From NCBI GenBank assembly GCA_028287415.1, contig JAQBPS010000268.1:1-6168 (forward strand): DNA of 6,168 nt, read 5' to 3'. The position numbers were made by a program, and so were the translations under genes. The notes beneath the pieces are model-generated. The model was not told the origin of the DNA and made no database searches. It was given only the letters and a program-made list of their open reading frames with translations. This DNA comes from Bacillota bacterium (GTDB lineage: Bacteria > Bacillota > Sulfobacillia > Symbiobacteriales > Symbiobacteriaceae). Position 1 is the first letter of the stretch, and each line of letters starts with the position of its first letter. Below, in pieces: positions 1 through 5,715 of this stretch.

Positions 1-1730
1 AGTACCGGTGTCAGGTACGTGTGCGTCCGCGGCAGGTAGAACACCTGGTAGCAATGGTGCTTCGTCTCCGTGTCGCCGTCCAAGGCGATGCCGATGATCA
101 TGGCGTCACGCGCCTTGACCTCCTGGACGTTGGAGAGCGTCTTGTCCGACAGCGCCGGCTGCGTGTTCAGTGCAATCACCGGCACACCCCGGGTGATCAG
201 GGCCAGCGTGCCGTGCTTCAGCTCGCCCGCCGCGTAAGCCTCGGCGTGGATATAGCTGATCTCCTTCAGCTTGAGGCTGCCCTCCACCGCCACGGCATAA
301 TCGAGGTTCCGGCCGATGAAGAAGACGTCCTCAGAATGGGCCAGCTGCGCCGCCGCCTGCTTGATCGGCTCCTCCTGGTGCTCAAGCACGGCGGCCACCT
401 GGCCAGCCAGGTCACGCAGGCCGGTAATCATCTCGTGGCCCGTCGCCGGGTCCAGACGGCCGTTCTGCTGCCCCAGCCAGAGGGACAGCAGGGTCACCGC
501 CACCAGCTGCGTGGTGTACGCCTTGGTCGAGGCGACGGCGATCTCCGGGCCGGCCCACGTGTAGACGGTCCAGTCCGCCTCCCGGGCAATTGAGGAGCCG
601 ACCACGTTCGTGATCGCCAGCACCTTGGCGCCCTTGCGGCGGGCCTCTCGCATGGCCGCCAGCGTATCCGCAGTCTCACCGGACTGCGAGATCGCTACGA
701 ACAGCGTCTGCTCATCGACCATGGGATCGCGGTAGCGGTACTCCGAAGCGATGTCCCACTCGACGGGAATCCCCGCCAGCCGCTCGATCAGATACCGGCC
801 CACAAGGCCCGCGTGCGATGCCGTGCCGCAGGCGACAATCGCCACCTTGCGCAGCGCCTGGACCGCCTCCGTCGGCATGGCCAGCTCTGGCAGCAGGACA
901 GTGGTGTTGTCATCCGAGAGCCGGCCGGTCAGCGTGTCACGAATCGCCTGCGGCTGCTCATGAATCTCCTTGAGCATGAAGTGGGCGTAACCGCCCCGCT
1001 CGGCCTGTCCTGGGTCCCAGGTCACGTCGATCACCTTGGCCTCGAGCGGCTCGCCCGCGATGGTGGTCAGCTCGACGCCCTCACGGGTCAGAACCGCCAT
1101 CTGGCCCTCCTCCAGGGCGATCACCCGGCGGGTGTGCTTCAGGATCGCCGGGATGTCCGATGCGAGGAAGTTCTCACCCTCGCCGAGGCCGATCACCAGC
1201 GGGGAGGCCTCCTTCACAGCGACGATCTTGTCCGGCTCATCCTGGCACATAACCGCCAGCGCATAAGCGCCGCGGAGCATCTTTGCCACCTGGCGCACCG
1301 CCGCCACCAGGTCGCCCTTGTAGTAGGACTCGATCAGGTGCGGAATTACCTCGGTGTCCGTGTCCGAGTGGAAGACGTGGCCATGCTGCTGGAGCACTTC
1401 CTTCAACTGCACATAGTTCTCAATGATCCCGTTGTGAATCACCACGAACTTGCCGCTGCAGTCCGTATGCGGGTGGGAATTCACGTCCGACGGGCGGCCG
1501 TGCGTTGCCCAACGGGTGTGGCCGATGCCGATCTGCCCCAAGCTGACGGTGCCCTTCATCTTGGCCTCGAGGTTGGCCAGGCGGCCCACGCTCTTGTCCA
1601 CCTGGGTCTTGCCGTCATGAATCACCGCGACGCCCGCGGAGTCATACCCGCGGTACTCCAGCTTACTCAGACCCTCGATCAGAATCGGCAGCGCCGGCTG
1701 GGCGCCGATATATCCCACAATACCACACAT
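1..1730 (-). CDS. glmS: Glutamine-fructose-6-phosphate aminotransferase (isomerizing), 3' end cut by window edge
   Basis: This is the first enzyme of hexosamine synthesis. It transfers glutamine amide nitrogen to fructose-6-phosphate, giving glucosamine-6-phosphate in the cytoplasm. I translated 576 uninterrupted codons from ATG at 1730 to the left edge. The protein opens with MCGIVGYIG, whose Cys2 is the class II glutamine amidotransferase nucleophile. YRGYDSAGV (27-34), HTRWATHG (71-78) and HNGIIENY (99-106) complete the glutaminase domain (about 1-235). The first SIS sugar-isomerase domain includes CGTASHAG (301-308), SQSGETADT (348-356) and STKAY (401-405). The second includes GRNLDYAVAVEGSLKLKEISY (473-493) and ELKHG (503-507). 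The usual length is about 600-610, so only about 33 C-terminal residues are missing. AAGGAGG at 1746-1740, nine bases before ATG, fixes the start. Expression is probably controlled by the upstream ribozyme and terminator. No frameshift was seen. Confidence 0.98.
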   Translation of the reverse strand, partial: MCGIVGYIGAQPALPILIEGLSKLEYRGYDSAGVAVIHDGKTQVDKSVGRLANLEAKMKGTVSLGQIGIGHTRWATHGRPSDVNSHPHTDCSGKFVVIHNGIIENYVQLKEVLQQHGHVFHSDTDTEVIPHLIESYYKGDLVAAVRQVAKMLRGAYALAVMCQDEPDKIVAVKEASPLVIGLGEGENFLASDIPAILKHTRRVIALEEGQMAVLTREGVELTTIAGEPLEAKVIDVTWDPGQAERGGYAHFMLKEIHEQPQAIRDTLTGRLSDDNTTVLLPELAMPTEAVQALRKVAIVACGTASHAGLVGRYLIERLAGIPVEWDIASEYRYRDPMVDEQTLFVAISQSGETADTLAAMREARRKGAKVLAITNVVGSSIAREADWTVYTWAGPEIAVASTKAYTTQLVAVTLLSLWLGQQNGRLDPATGHEMITGLRDLAGQVAAVLEHQEEPIKQAAAQLAHSEDVFFIGRNLDYAVAVEGSLKLKEISYIHAEAYAAGELKHGTLALITRGVPVIALNTQPALSDKTLSNVQEVKARDAMIIGIALDGDTETKHHCYQVFYLPRTHTYLTPV

Positions 1731-1739
1731 ATTTCGGTT

Positions 1740-1746
1740 CCTCCTT
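1740..1746 (-). promoter_or_regulatory. Ribosome binding site of glmS
   Basis: A perfect AAGGAGG lies nine bases upstream of the glmS ATG at 1730. It begins 18 bases after the T-tract of the leader terminator, so termination there would produce a transcript lacking both the ribosome binding site and the gene. Confidence 0.85.
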
Positions 1747-1750
1747 AGAG

Positions 1751-1822
1751 TCAAACACAGCATGAAAAAAGCCGCGCCCAATGCTGCCCAAGGCAGCGGG
1801 ACACGGCTAGTAAGGGCAGCAT
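1751..1822 (-). CDS. Possible 23-residue leader peptide overlapping the terminator
   Basis: A short open frame begins at ATG 1822 and ends at TGA 1753-1751, two bases before the 5' end of the glmS leader sequence around its ribosome binding site. It reads MLPLLAVSRC followed by LGQHWARLFSCCV. AGAGGGG (1837-1831) lies eight bases before the ATG and could serve as a moderate ribosome binding site. The frame runs through the whole terminator hairpin, so a translating ribosome would affect its folding. There is no run of one regulatory amino acid, although four of the first eleven residues are Leu, and it resembles no peptide I know. Such a short frame can arise by chance, so this is a low-confidence call. 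Confidence 0.2.
   Translation of the reverse strand: MLPLLAVSRCLGQHWARLFSCCV
1765..1808 (-). terminator. Intrinsic terminator in the glmS leader (candidate attenuator)
   Basis: Read on the minus strand, AGCCGTGTCC (1808-1799) pairs with GGGCGCGGCT (1779-1770) over ten base pairs, two of them G-U. Inside it GCTGCC (1797-1792) pairs with GGCAGC (1788-1783) around a three-base loop. Six T residues follow directly (1770-1765). This is the classic form of a factor-independent terminator. Its place between the ribozyme and the glmS ribosome binding site means it can only make sense as a regulated, leaky terminator. GGGCAGCAT (1789-1781) in its 3' half can instead pair with upstream ATGCTGCCC (1822-1814), which would disrupt it. 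The pairing is read directly from the sequence; the attenuation role is inferred. Confidence 0.72.
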
Positions 1823-1835
1823 ACCGCTTGCCCCT
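1812..1835 (-). promoter_or_regulatory. Leader hairpin that could act as an anti-antiterminator
   Basis: AGGGGCA (1835-1829) pairs with TGCCCTT (1818-1812) over seven base pairs (one G-U) with a ten-base loop. TGCCC of this hairpin is also part of ATGCTGCCC (1822-1814), which is perfectly complementary over nine bases to GGGCAGCAT inside the terminator. Forming this hairpin would free the terminator, and opening it would allow the antiterminator. The mutually exclusive pairings are visible in the sequence; what would switch them is unknown. Confidence 0.45.
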
Positions 1836-1854
1836 CTAAGGCGATACAGATGCC

Positions 1855-1876
1855 CGGGACGCAAATAGCCGTCCCG
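1855..1876 (-). promoter_or_regulatory. GC-rich hairpin directly after the glmS ribozyme
   Basis: CGGGACG (1876-1870) pairs perfectly with CGTCCCG (1861-1855) around the eight-base loop GCTATTTG. It begins four bases after the last ribozyme helix. Its 3' arm CGTCCC (1861-1856) is also a perfect six-base match for GGGACG (1893-1888), the 3' arm of ribozyme helix P4. The hairpin could therefore be an insulator for the ribozyme or a link between ribozyme folding and downstream structure. Confidence 0.5.
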
Positions 1877-1880
1877 TAGC

Positions 1881-2036
1881 CTCACCCCGTCCCTTTGTCC
1901 CCGGAATCACTTCCGGGATTTGTCGGACGTTTGTCGGTCGTGAGCAACCGGGGGTCACCCGCCGAGTGATCCGAGATCCCCCACCTCGTCAACTTGCCGC
2001 TGCCACGTTCTCGGCACGCACGCAAGTCCTGGCGCT
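1881..2036 (-). ncRNA. glmS ribozyme/riboswitch (glucosamine-6-phosphate activated)
   Basis: This self-cleaving RNA uses glucosamine-6-phosphate as cofactor. Cleavage destabilises glmS mRNA and so gives feedback control. Cleavage is expected between A 2036 and G 2035 in TAGCGCCAGGACTTG. The core that follows includes GTTGACGAGGTGGGGG (1993-1978), CTCGGCGGGTGACCCCCGG (1966-1948) and GACAAAGG near 1899-1892, all typical of this class as I recall the Bacillus examples. ACTTG (2027-2023) pairs with CAAGT (1996-1992) for P2. GGGGG pairs with CCCCC for P3. CGTCC (1929-1925) pairs with GGACG (1892-1888) for P4. CCCGGAA (1917-1911) pairs with TTCCGGG (1906-1900) around a GTGA tetraloop for P4.1. Loop CTCAC (1944-1940) pairs with GTGAG (1885-1881), closing the pseudoknot. 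Its place ahead of glmS agrees. The precise 3' border is approximate. Confidence 0.95.
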
Positions 2037-2136
2037 AGGTTGAAACACCGTGTCCCTTTTCAGTTGGGCGCTTCGTGAACCACAGATAGTCGATCGTAAC
2101 CGGACCTGCGCCCCCCCTTTCACATCCGTCCCTCTA
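2037..2136 (-). other. 5' leader of the glmS transcript upstream of the ribozyme
   Basis: This stretch of about 100 nt lies between the predicted start of transcription and the ribozyme cleavage site and contains no credible coding frame. GGGCGC (2113-2108) can pair with GCGCCC (2071-2066), a six-base stem. A run of seven G residues (2117-2111) precedes it. TGAAA (2062-2058) can pair with TTTCA (2045-2041) close to the cleavage site. GGCGC of the first stem (2112-2108) is also complementary to the first five ribozyme bases GCGCC. After cleavage this fragment would be released. I recognise no known RNA class here. Confidence 0.4.
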
Positions 2137-2166
2137 ACTATAAGCAAGGAGTGGTTTTTACGTCAA
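2137..2166 (-). promoter_or_regulatory. Sigma-A type promoter for the glmS leader
   Basis: TTGACG (2166-2161) matches the -35 consensus at five of six bases. TATAGT (2142-2137) matches the -10 consensus at five of six, with 18-bp spacing. It sits just downstream of the terminator that closes the preceding operon and about 100 nt upstream of the ribozyme cleavage site. The predicted transcript starts near 2134-2130, giving a leader of about 400 nt before the glmS ATG. The region is AT-rich relative to its surroundings, as expected of a promoter. Confidence 0.75.
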
Positions 2167-2188
2167 GTCAGGTCCTGTACCATATGAC

Positions 2189-2220
2189 AAAATGCGACGC
2201 CAGGCCCTCCTGGCGTCGCA
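2189..2220 (-). terminator. Intrinsic terminator after the GerMN gene
   Basis: A perfect 12-bp stem, TGCGACGCCAGG (2220-2209) with CCTGGCGTCGCA (2204-2193), closes an AGGG loop and is followed by TTTT (2192-2189). It begins five bases after the stop codon of the GerMN gene. It should end the cdaA-cdaR-glmM-gerMN transcript and separate it from glmS. The T-tract is short, but the stem is strong and faultless. There is no T-run on the other strand, so it acts on minus-strand transcription only. Confidence 0.88.
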
Positions 2221-2225
2221 CCTTG

Positions 2226-3125
2226 TCACGGCTTGGCAGTGAACTTGATGACGGGCTGCATCGTGAAGACGTTACGCGCCCCCATGTCGGCGCGTGAGCG
2301 CGATTTACTCCACTCGTACTGGTCGAGCATGGCCGGATGGCCATTCACCCAGAGCTGAACGGAATTGACCCCTTTAAGCTCGGTCAGGGAGTAGACGAGC
2401 GATGCGACGATGTTCTCCGTGGCCGCTGAGCCCCGCACCTGGGCGACCTCAGCGCTCAGGTCTACAACGGCAACGCCGCCGGCTGTGAGATTCACACTCT
2501 TGACCTTGGTGCCTGCCGGAACGCTGCTGTAGAGCTTCAGGTCTGCGGGTGCGTTGATCACCTGCTCGACCACACTTTGAATAGACGAGCGGCTCTGCGC
2601 CACCCGGACTTCGACCGGCTGGAGCGCCTCTCCGTTTTTCAGACCATCCGCATAGTAAAGCGTAAGGGTCATGGTTGCCTTCGCACCCGCAGCCCGATCA
2701 ATATGGTGCCGTCCCTCCAGGATGGCCTGGTTCGGGTCCGGCTTTGCCGGCACAGGCTTGGGTGGCGTTACTGGCGGCTGCGCGGTCGGCGGTGCGGCCG
2801 GGGCCGGGGTCGGCGCCGGTTGCGGCGATACCACAGGGCTCGGCGCTGCCTGCTTCACAGGGGCCGGCACCTGCTTGCTCGCGGGGGCCCTCTGCGCCCA
2901 GTAGCCCGCACCCAGCACGAGCGCCAGCCCCAGGGCGACCAGCCCCACCGGGCCGGCCAGCGTCTTGAGAATACCAGAGGCGCGCCCCTTGCCCTTCTTG
3001 CTGCGGGTGCGGCCAGTCCGGTGCACCTTCGCAGCGGCAGGCAGCTTCTTCGGCGATACGCGTGCCTTACGTGAGCTCAGCGACGATGACCTCCTTGATC
3101 TGCTTAGCCATCGCCCGAATCTCAT
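2226..3125 (-). CDS. Membrane-anchored GerMN-domain protein
   Basis: From ATG 3125 the product has 299 residues. The N-terminus is strongly basic (about 1-50). One transmembrane segment follows (about 54-75, GPVGLVALGLALVLGAGY), then a Pro/Ala-rich linker (about 79-132), which would place the rest outside the cell. The C-terminal part (about 150-265) is a GerMN domain: LTLYYADG, SSVPAGTKVKSVNL, GVAVVDLSAEV, IVASLVYSLTEL and VNSVQLWVNGHP are its typical blocks. About 35 further residues follow. GerMN domains occur in spore germination and sporulation proteins such as GerM and in lipoproteins; the biochemical role is poorly known. The start is uncertain. ATG 3125 overlaps glmM by 59 nt and has GGAGGG 11 bases upstream. 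A CTG at 3080 has AAGGAGG at ideal spacing. GTG 3026 avoids the overlap but lacks a ribosome binding site. It is likely the last gene of the cda operon. Confidence 0.88.
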   Translation of the reverse strand: MRFGRWLSRSRRSSSLSSRKARVSPKKLPAAAKVHRTGRTRSKKGKGRASGILKTLAGPVGLVALGLALVLGAGYWAQRAPASKQVPAPVKQAAPSPVVSPQPAPTPAPAAPPTAQPPVTPPKPVPAKPDPNQAILEGRHHIDRAAGAKATMTLTLYYADGLKNGEALQPVEVRVAQSRSSIQSVVEQVINAPADLKLYSSVPAGTKVKSVNLTAGGVAVVDLSAEVAQVRGSAATENIVASLVYSLTELKGVNSVQLWVNGHPAMLDQYEWSKSRSRADMGARNVFTMQPVIKFTAKP

Positions 3126-4410
3126 CCAGCCCGGGTCCCTCCAGCATCACGCGAATCAGCGGCTCGGTGCCGGAGGGGCGCACGAGAATCCGCCCCTGGT
3201 CGCCCAGGGTCTCTTCGGCCTGGCGGATTGCGGCGGCGATGGCTGGCTTGCTGTCCCAGCCTTCCTTGCTTGTGACCTTGACGTTCTCCAGCCACTGCGG
3301 CAGGTGCTGCATCTGCCCGGCCAGCTCGGACAGCTGGCGGGCGTCCCTGGCGAGGATCGAGAGCAGCTGCACGGCCGTCAGAATGCCGTCGCCGGTGGTG
3401 GAGTACTCGCCGAAGATCACATGACCAGACTGTTCGCCACCAAGAAGGTATTGCCCTTTCTGCATCTCTTCCAGGACATAGCGGTCGCCGACTTTCGCCT
3501 TGACCAGTTGAACGCCACGCTTGCGCAGGAGAATATCGAGGCCCATGTTCGACATGACCGTGGCGACCAGCGTGTCGTGGGCGAGTTCGCCCCGGGCGTG
3601 GGCATCCAGCGCGCAGATCGCCATGATCTGGTCGCCGTCCACCAGCCCGCCACGCTCGTCGACAGCGATGCAGCGGTCGGCATCACCATCATGGGCGATG
3701 CCGGCGTGCGCCTGGTGAACGACCACCATCTTCTGGAGCTCGTCGGGGTGGGTTGAACCACAGCCTGCGTTGATGTTCATACCATTCGGCTCCGTATTCA
3801 GGGCGACCACGTCTGCACCGAGCCGCTTGAGGATCTCCGGGGCCAGCTTGTAGGCAGCGCCGTGGCCGCAGTCCACGACCACCCGCAGCCCCTTGAGGGG
3901 GCGTGCGGTGCTGACCACGTGCTTGACATAGGCCTCCACCTCTTCCGGGGCTGAGCGGATGGTGCCGAGGTCCCGGCCGGTGGGGCGGGGCAGGGTGTCA
4001 GGCATGGTGCGGATGAGGGCCTCAAGCTGATCCTCCGCAGCGTCGGGCAGCTTGAAGCCGTCGGCCGAGAAGAACTTGATGCCGTTGTCCGGCGCCGGGT
4101 TGTGCGAGGCCGAGATCATCACGCCGAAGGCGGCGCCGATGTGCGTGGTGACGTAGGCAACGGCGGGCGTCGTCACAACCGCCAGGTCCACAACGTCAAC
4201 CCCGCCGGAGGCAATGCCGGCGGCCAGGGCCGCAGCGAGCATCGGGCCGGACTGCCGGGTGTCACGGCCCACCACCGCCACCGGCCGTTTGCCGGTGCGG
4301 TTCTGGACGGTGGCAGCCGCCGCGCGCCCGAGTCGAAAAGCGAGTTCGGGTGAAAGCGCCTCGGTATTGGCAATCCCACGAACCCCATCGGTGCCAAACA
4401 TCCTGGGCAT
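3067..4410 (-). CDS. glmM: Phosphoglucosamine mutase
   Basis: GlmM interconverts glucosamine-6-phosphate and glucosamine-1-phosphate in the cytoplasm, the second step toward UDP-GlcNAc and peptidoglycan. The 447-residue product has the family's usual length (about 445-450). It opens MPRMFGTDGVRGIAN. The phosphoserine loop is ISASHNP with catalytic Ser102. The metal-binding loop is DGDADR (241-246). The sugar-binding loop is GGEQSGH (324-330). The phosphate-binding loop is RPSGTEPLIRV (411-421). I chose ATG 4410 because the family begins just before FGTDGVRG; AAAGGGG (4428-4422) lies 11 bases upstream. An in-frame ATG at 4488 would add 26 residues that do not look like the family. In Bacillus and related species GlmM also binds CdaA and lowers cyclic di-AMP synthesis, which fits its place here. 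Confidence 0.97.
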   Translation of the reverse strand: MPRMFGTDGVRGIANTEALSPELAFRLGRAAAATVQNRTGKRPVAVVGRDTRQSGPMLAAALAAGIASGGVDVVDLAVVTTPAVAYVTTHIGAAFGVMISASHNPAPDNGIKFFSADGFKLPDAAEDQLEALIRTMPDTLPRPTGRDLGTIRSAPEEVEAYVKHVVSTARPLKGLRVVVDCGHGAAYKLAPEILKRLGADVVALNTEPNGMNINAGCGSTHPDELQKMVVVHQAHAGIAHDGDADRCIAVDERGGLVDGDQIMAICALDAHARGELAHDTLVATVMSNMGLDILLRKRGVQLVKAKVGDRYVLEEMQKGQYLLGGEQSGHVIFGEYSTTGDGILTAVQLLSILARDARQLSELAGQMQHLPQWLENVKVTSKEGWDSKPAIAAAIRQAEETLGDQGRILVRPSGTEPLIRVMLEGPGLDEIRAMAKQIKEVIVAELT

Positions 4411-4497
4411 TGATTGGTGAGCCCCTTTCTGCTGTTGTCCTATTCTGCTTAGATTACGCGGTGCAACCGGCCTCTGAAGCAGACCCACCGAATTTTC
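4411..4497 (-). other. cdaR-glmM intergenic gap with a weak stem-loop
   Basis: This 87-nt gap is the only sizeable spacer inside the four-gene operon. CTGCTT can pair with AAGCAG across about 26 bases, and a small CGGT/ACCG hairpin lies inside, but there is no T-run and so no terminator. I see no convincing promoter. The glmM ribosome binding site AAAGGGG is at its 3' end. Confidence 0.4.
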
Positions 4498-5715
4498 TCA
4501 ACGTCCGGTGACCGTGACGTCCACAAACGCCGGTTCGACCGTAATCTCGTTGACACCGGCCGGCACCGTGTACTTGACAGGCAGCCGCTGCTTGCCCGCC
4601 TGGACGCCCTCAAGTCCGACGTACGCGTGCAGCGCTGAGGCATCCAGGGTGTTCAGAACCGAGTACGGCCCCTTCACCCGGACTTGCACCTCGCTCGGCG
4701 CGAGCGTCACGGCCAGGGCGTTGTTCTGCCCGGTCGTCTTGAGCGGAACGCCATTGAAGACCTTGTCCAGCACAATCTCCTCAATCGTTACCTTGACGGT
4801 TACCAGGTCGATCGTGGTGGTGGTGCCCGTGGGCGGCACCAGCTTGACGGTCGCGGAGAAGGACTGGGTCTTGCCGGTCAAGTCCACGGGTGCGGTCTGA
4901 ATCACGGCCTGCGCGGGCAAGGCATCCTTGAGCGTCGTGGCGCGGACAGTGCTGAAGGCAGGCTCGACCTCAAGTTTCGTGACCGTAAAGCCGGGGGGCA
5001 CGGTGCCCTGCGTCGCCGGCTGTACCTTGAACGCGTTGCCGGGCGGCAGTTGTTCCCAGACCAGGTGGATCGCCACCTGGGGCCGGGCCACATTCGCCAC
5101 TTCCTTACCGGCAGCATCCATCGGGATGGCCGTGCGGACAATGGACGTGTCCCCCGGCGACAACGCACCCTCGTCCAGCCGGACGACCGCCTGCTTCACG
5201 CGGCTCAGGAAGTCGCCGCGACCGGTCAGGCTGACCACGTCATGCTCGGGTTTGGCCGTAAACAGGTACTCCCGGCCATTGACCACCTTGTGACCGGAAG
5301 CGGCCTCCAGGGTGACAGGGAACGAGTCCGTCCGCTTCTCAATCAGGGTCACGGTAAAGGCGGAGGGCGTCACGACATAGTTGACCCGGTCCGGCCCGAC
5401 CACCTTGACGTCCACCGTCGTGGGCTTGCCCGCTTCGGTCACCTGCGACAGATCCACCACCGCAGAGACCTCTTCCCGCTTGAGCCGGGAGACCGCAAGG
5501 CCCTTGCCTTCGGCGCGGATCTGCACCGTGGCCCGTGCGTCCAGGCCCTCATACATCTCGAAATTAGGATTGGGTTTGACGATCACGGGCACGTCGTAGA
5601 ACGGCTTGGAGGTGTCCTTGGTGTACCCCGGCATTACATAGGCCCATAACATCACGGCACCCAGGATCGACAATACTTTGAGCCAGCCTGGATGTCGGAA
5701 AAGTTTTTCCATCAT
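4498..5715 (-). CDS. cdaR: YbbR-domain protein, regulator of the diadenylate cyclase CdaA
   Basis: CdaR (YbbR) is a membrane protein that binds CdaA and modulates cyclic di-AMP production in studied Firmicutes. The 405-residue product has a short N-terminus (MMEKLFRHPGWLK), one transmembrane segment (about 12-28, KVLSILGAVMLWAYVM) and a long extracytoplasmic part. That part holds four beta-rich YbbR-like repeats at roughly 38-125, 130-217, 225-312 and 315-403. The recurring pattern is a VPV or VPL entry, then a V-x-V-x-G-P or V-x-L-x-G block and a final T/DVTV strand. Examples are DVPVIVKPNP, SFPVTLEA, GVPLKTTG and VQVRVKGPYSVL. The length fits a four-repeat CdaR. The start ATG 5715 overlaps the cdaA stop as ATGA, indicating translational coupling; a second ATG at 5712 is equally possible. 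It is followed by glmM after 87 nt. Confidence 0.94.
   Translation of the reverse strand: MMEKLFRHPGWLKVLSILGAVMLWAYVMPGYTKDTSKPFYDVPVIVKPNPNFEMYEGLDARATVQIRAEGKGLAVSRLKREEVSAVVDLSQVTEAGKPTTVDVKVVGPDRVNYVVTPSAFTVTLIEKRTDSFPVTLEAASGHKVVNGREYLFTAKPEHDVVSLTGRGDFLSRVKQAVVRLDEGALSPGDTSIVRTAIPMDAAGKEVANVARPQVAIHLVWEQLPPGNAFKVQPATQGTVPPGFTVTKLEVEPAFSTVRATTLKDALPAQAVIQTAPVDLTGKTQSFSATVKLVPPTGTTTTIDLVTVKVTIEEIVLDKVFNGVPLKTTGQNNALAVTLAPSEVQVRVKGPYSVLNTLDASALHAYVGLEGVQAGKQRLPVKYTVPAGVNEITVEPAFVDVTVTGR

Noticed and set aside
21..593. Long plus-strand open frame opposite glmS (likewise 813-1748)
   Set aside because: The minus strand encodes an intact, motif-complete GlmS over the whole stretch. The plus-strand products are Arg/His/Leu-rich with no recognisable domain, as expected of antisense shadows in GC-rich DNA.
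1741..1880. T-box, or cyclic di-AMP (ydaO) riboswitch, ahead of glmS
   Set aside because: There is no T-box sequence (AGGGTGGNACCGCG) and no recognisable ydaO core. The terminator/antiterminator pairing is visible, but the sensing part cannot be assigned to a known class.
1869..1888. GGGGTGAGGCTACGG resembling the start of a magnesium M-box (ykoK) riboswitch
   Set aside because: GGTGAGGC is shared, but the later conserved M-box blocks are missing, and GTGAG is accounted for as the 3' pseudoknot strand of the glmS ribozyme.
4411..4488. 26-residue N-terminal extension of GlmM from ATG 4488
   Set aside because: GlmM proteins begin just before FGTDGVRG. The extension is not family-like, and a ribosome binding site sits before ATG 4410.
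4411..4497. Possible promoter TTGCAC with AATAGG ahead of glmM
   Set aside because: The -10 match is poor and the spacing short. The genes on both sides fit one operon, so I do not call a promoter.
4684..5649. 321-codon plus-strand open frame opposite cdaR
   Set aside because: It is rich in Arg, Gly and His, has no domain or ribosome binding site I can see, and lies entirely opposite a well-supported cdaR.
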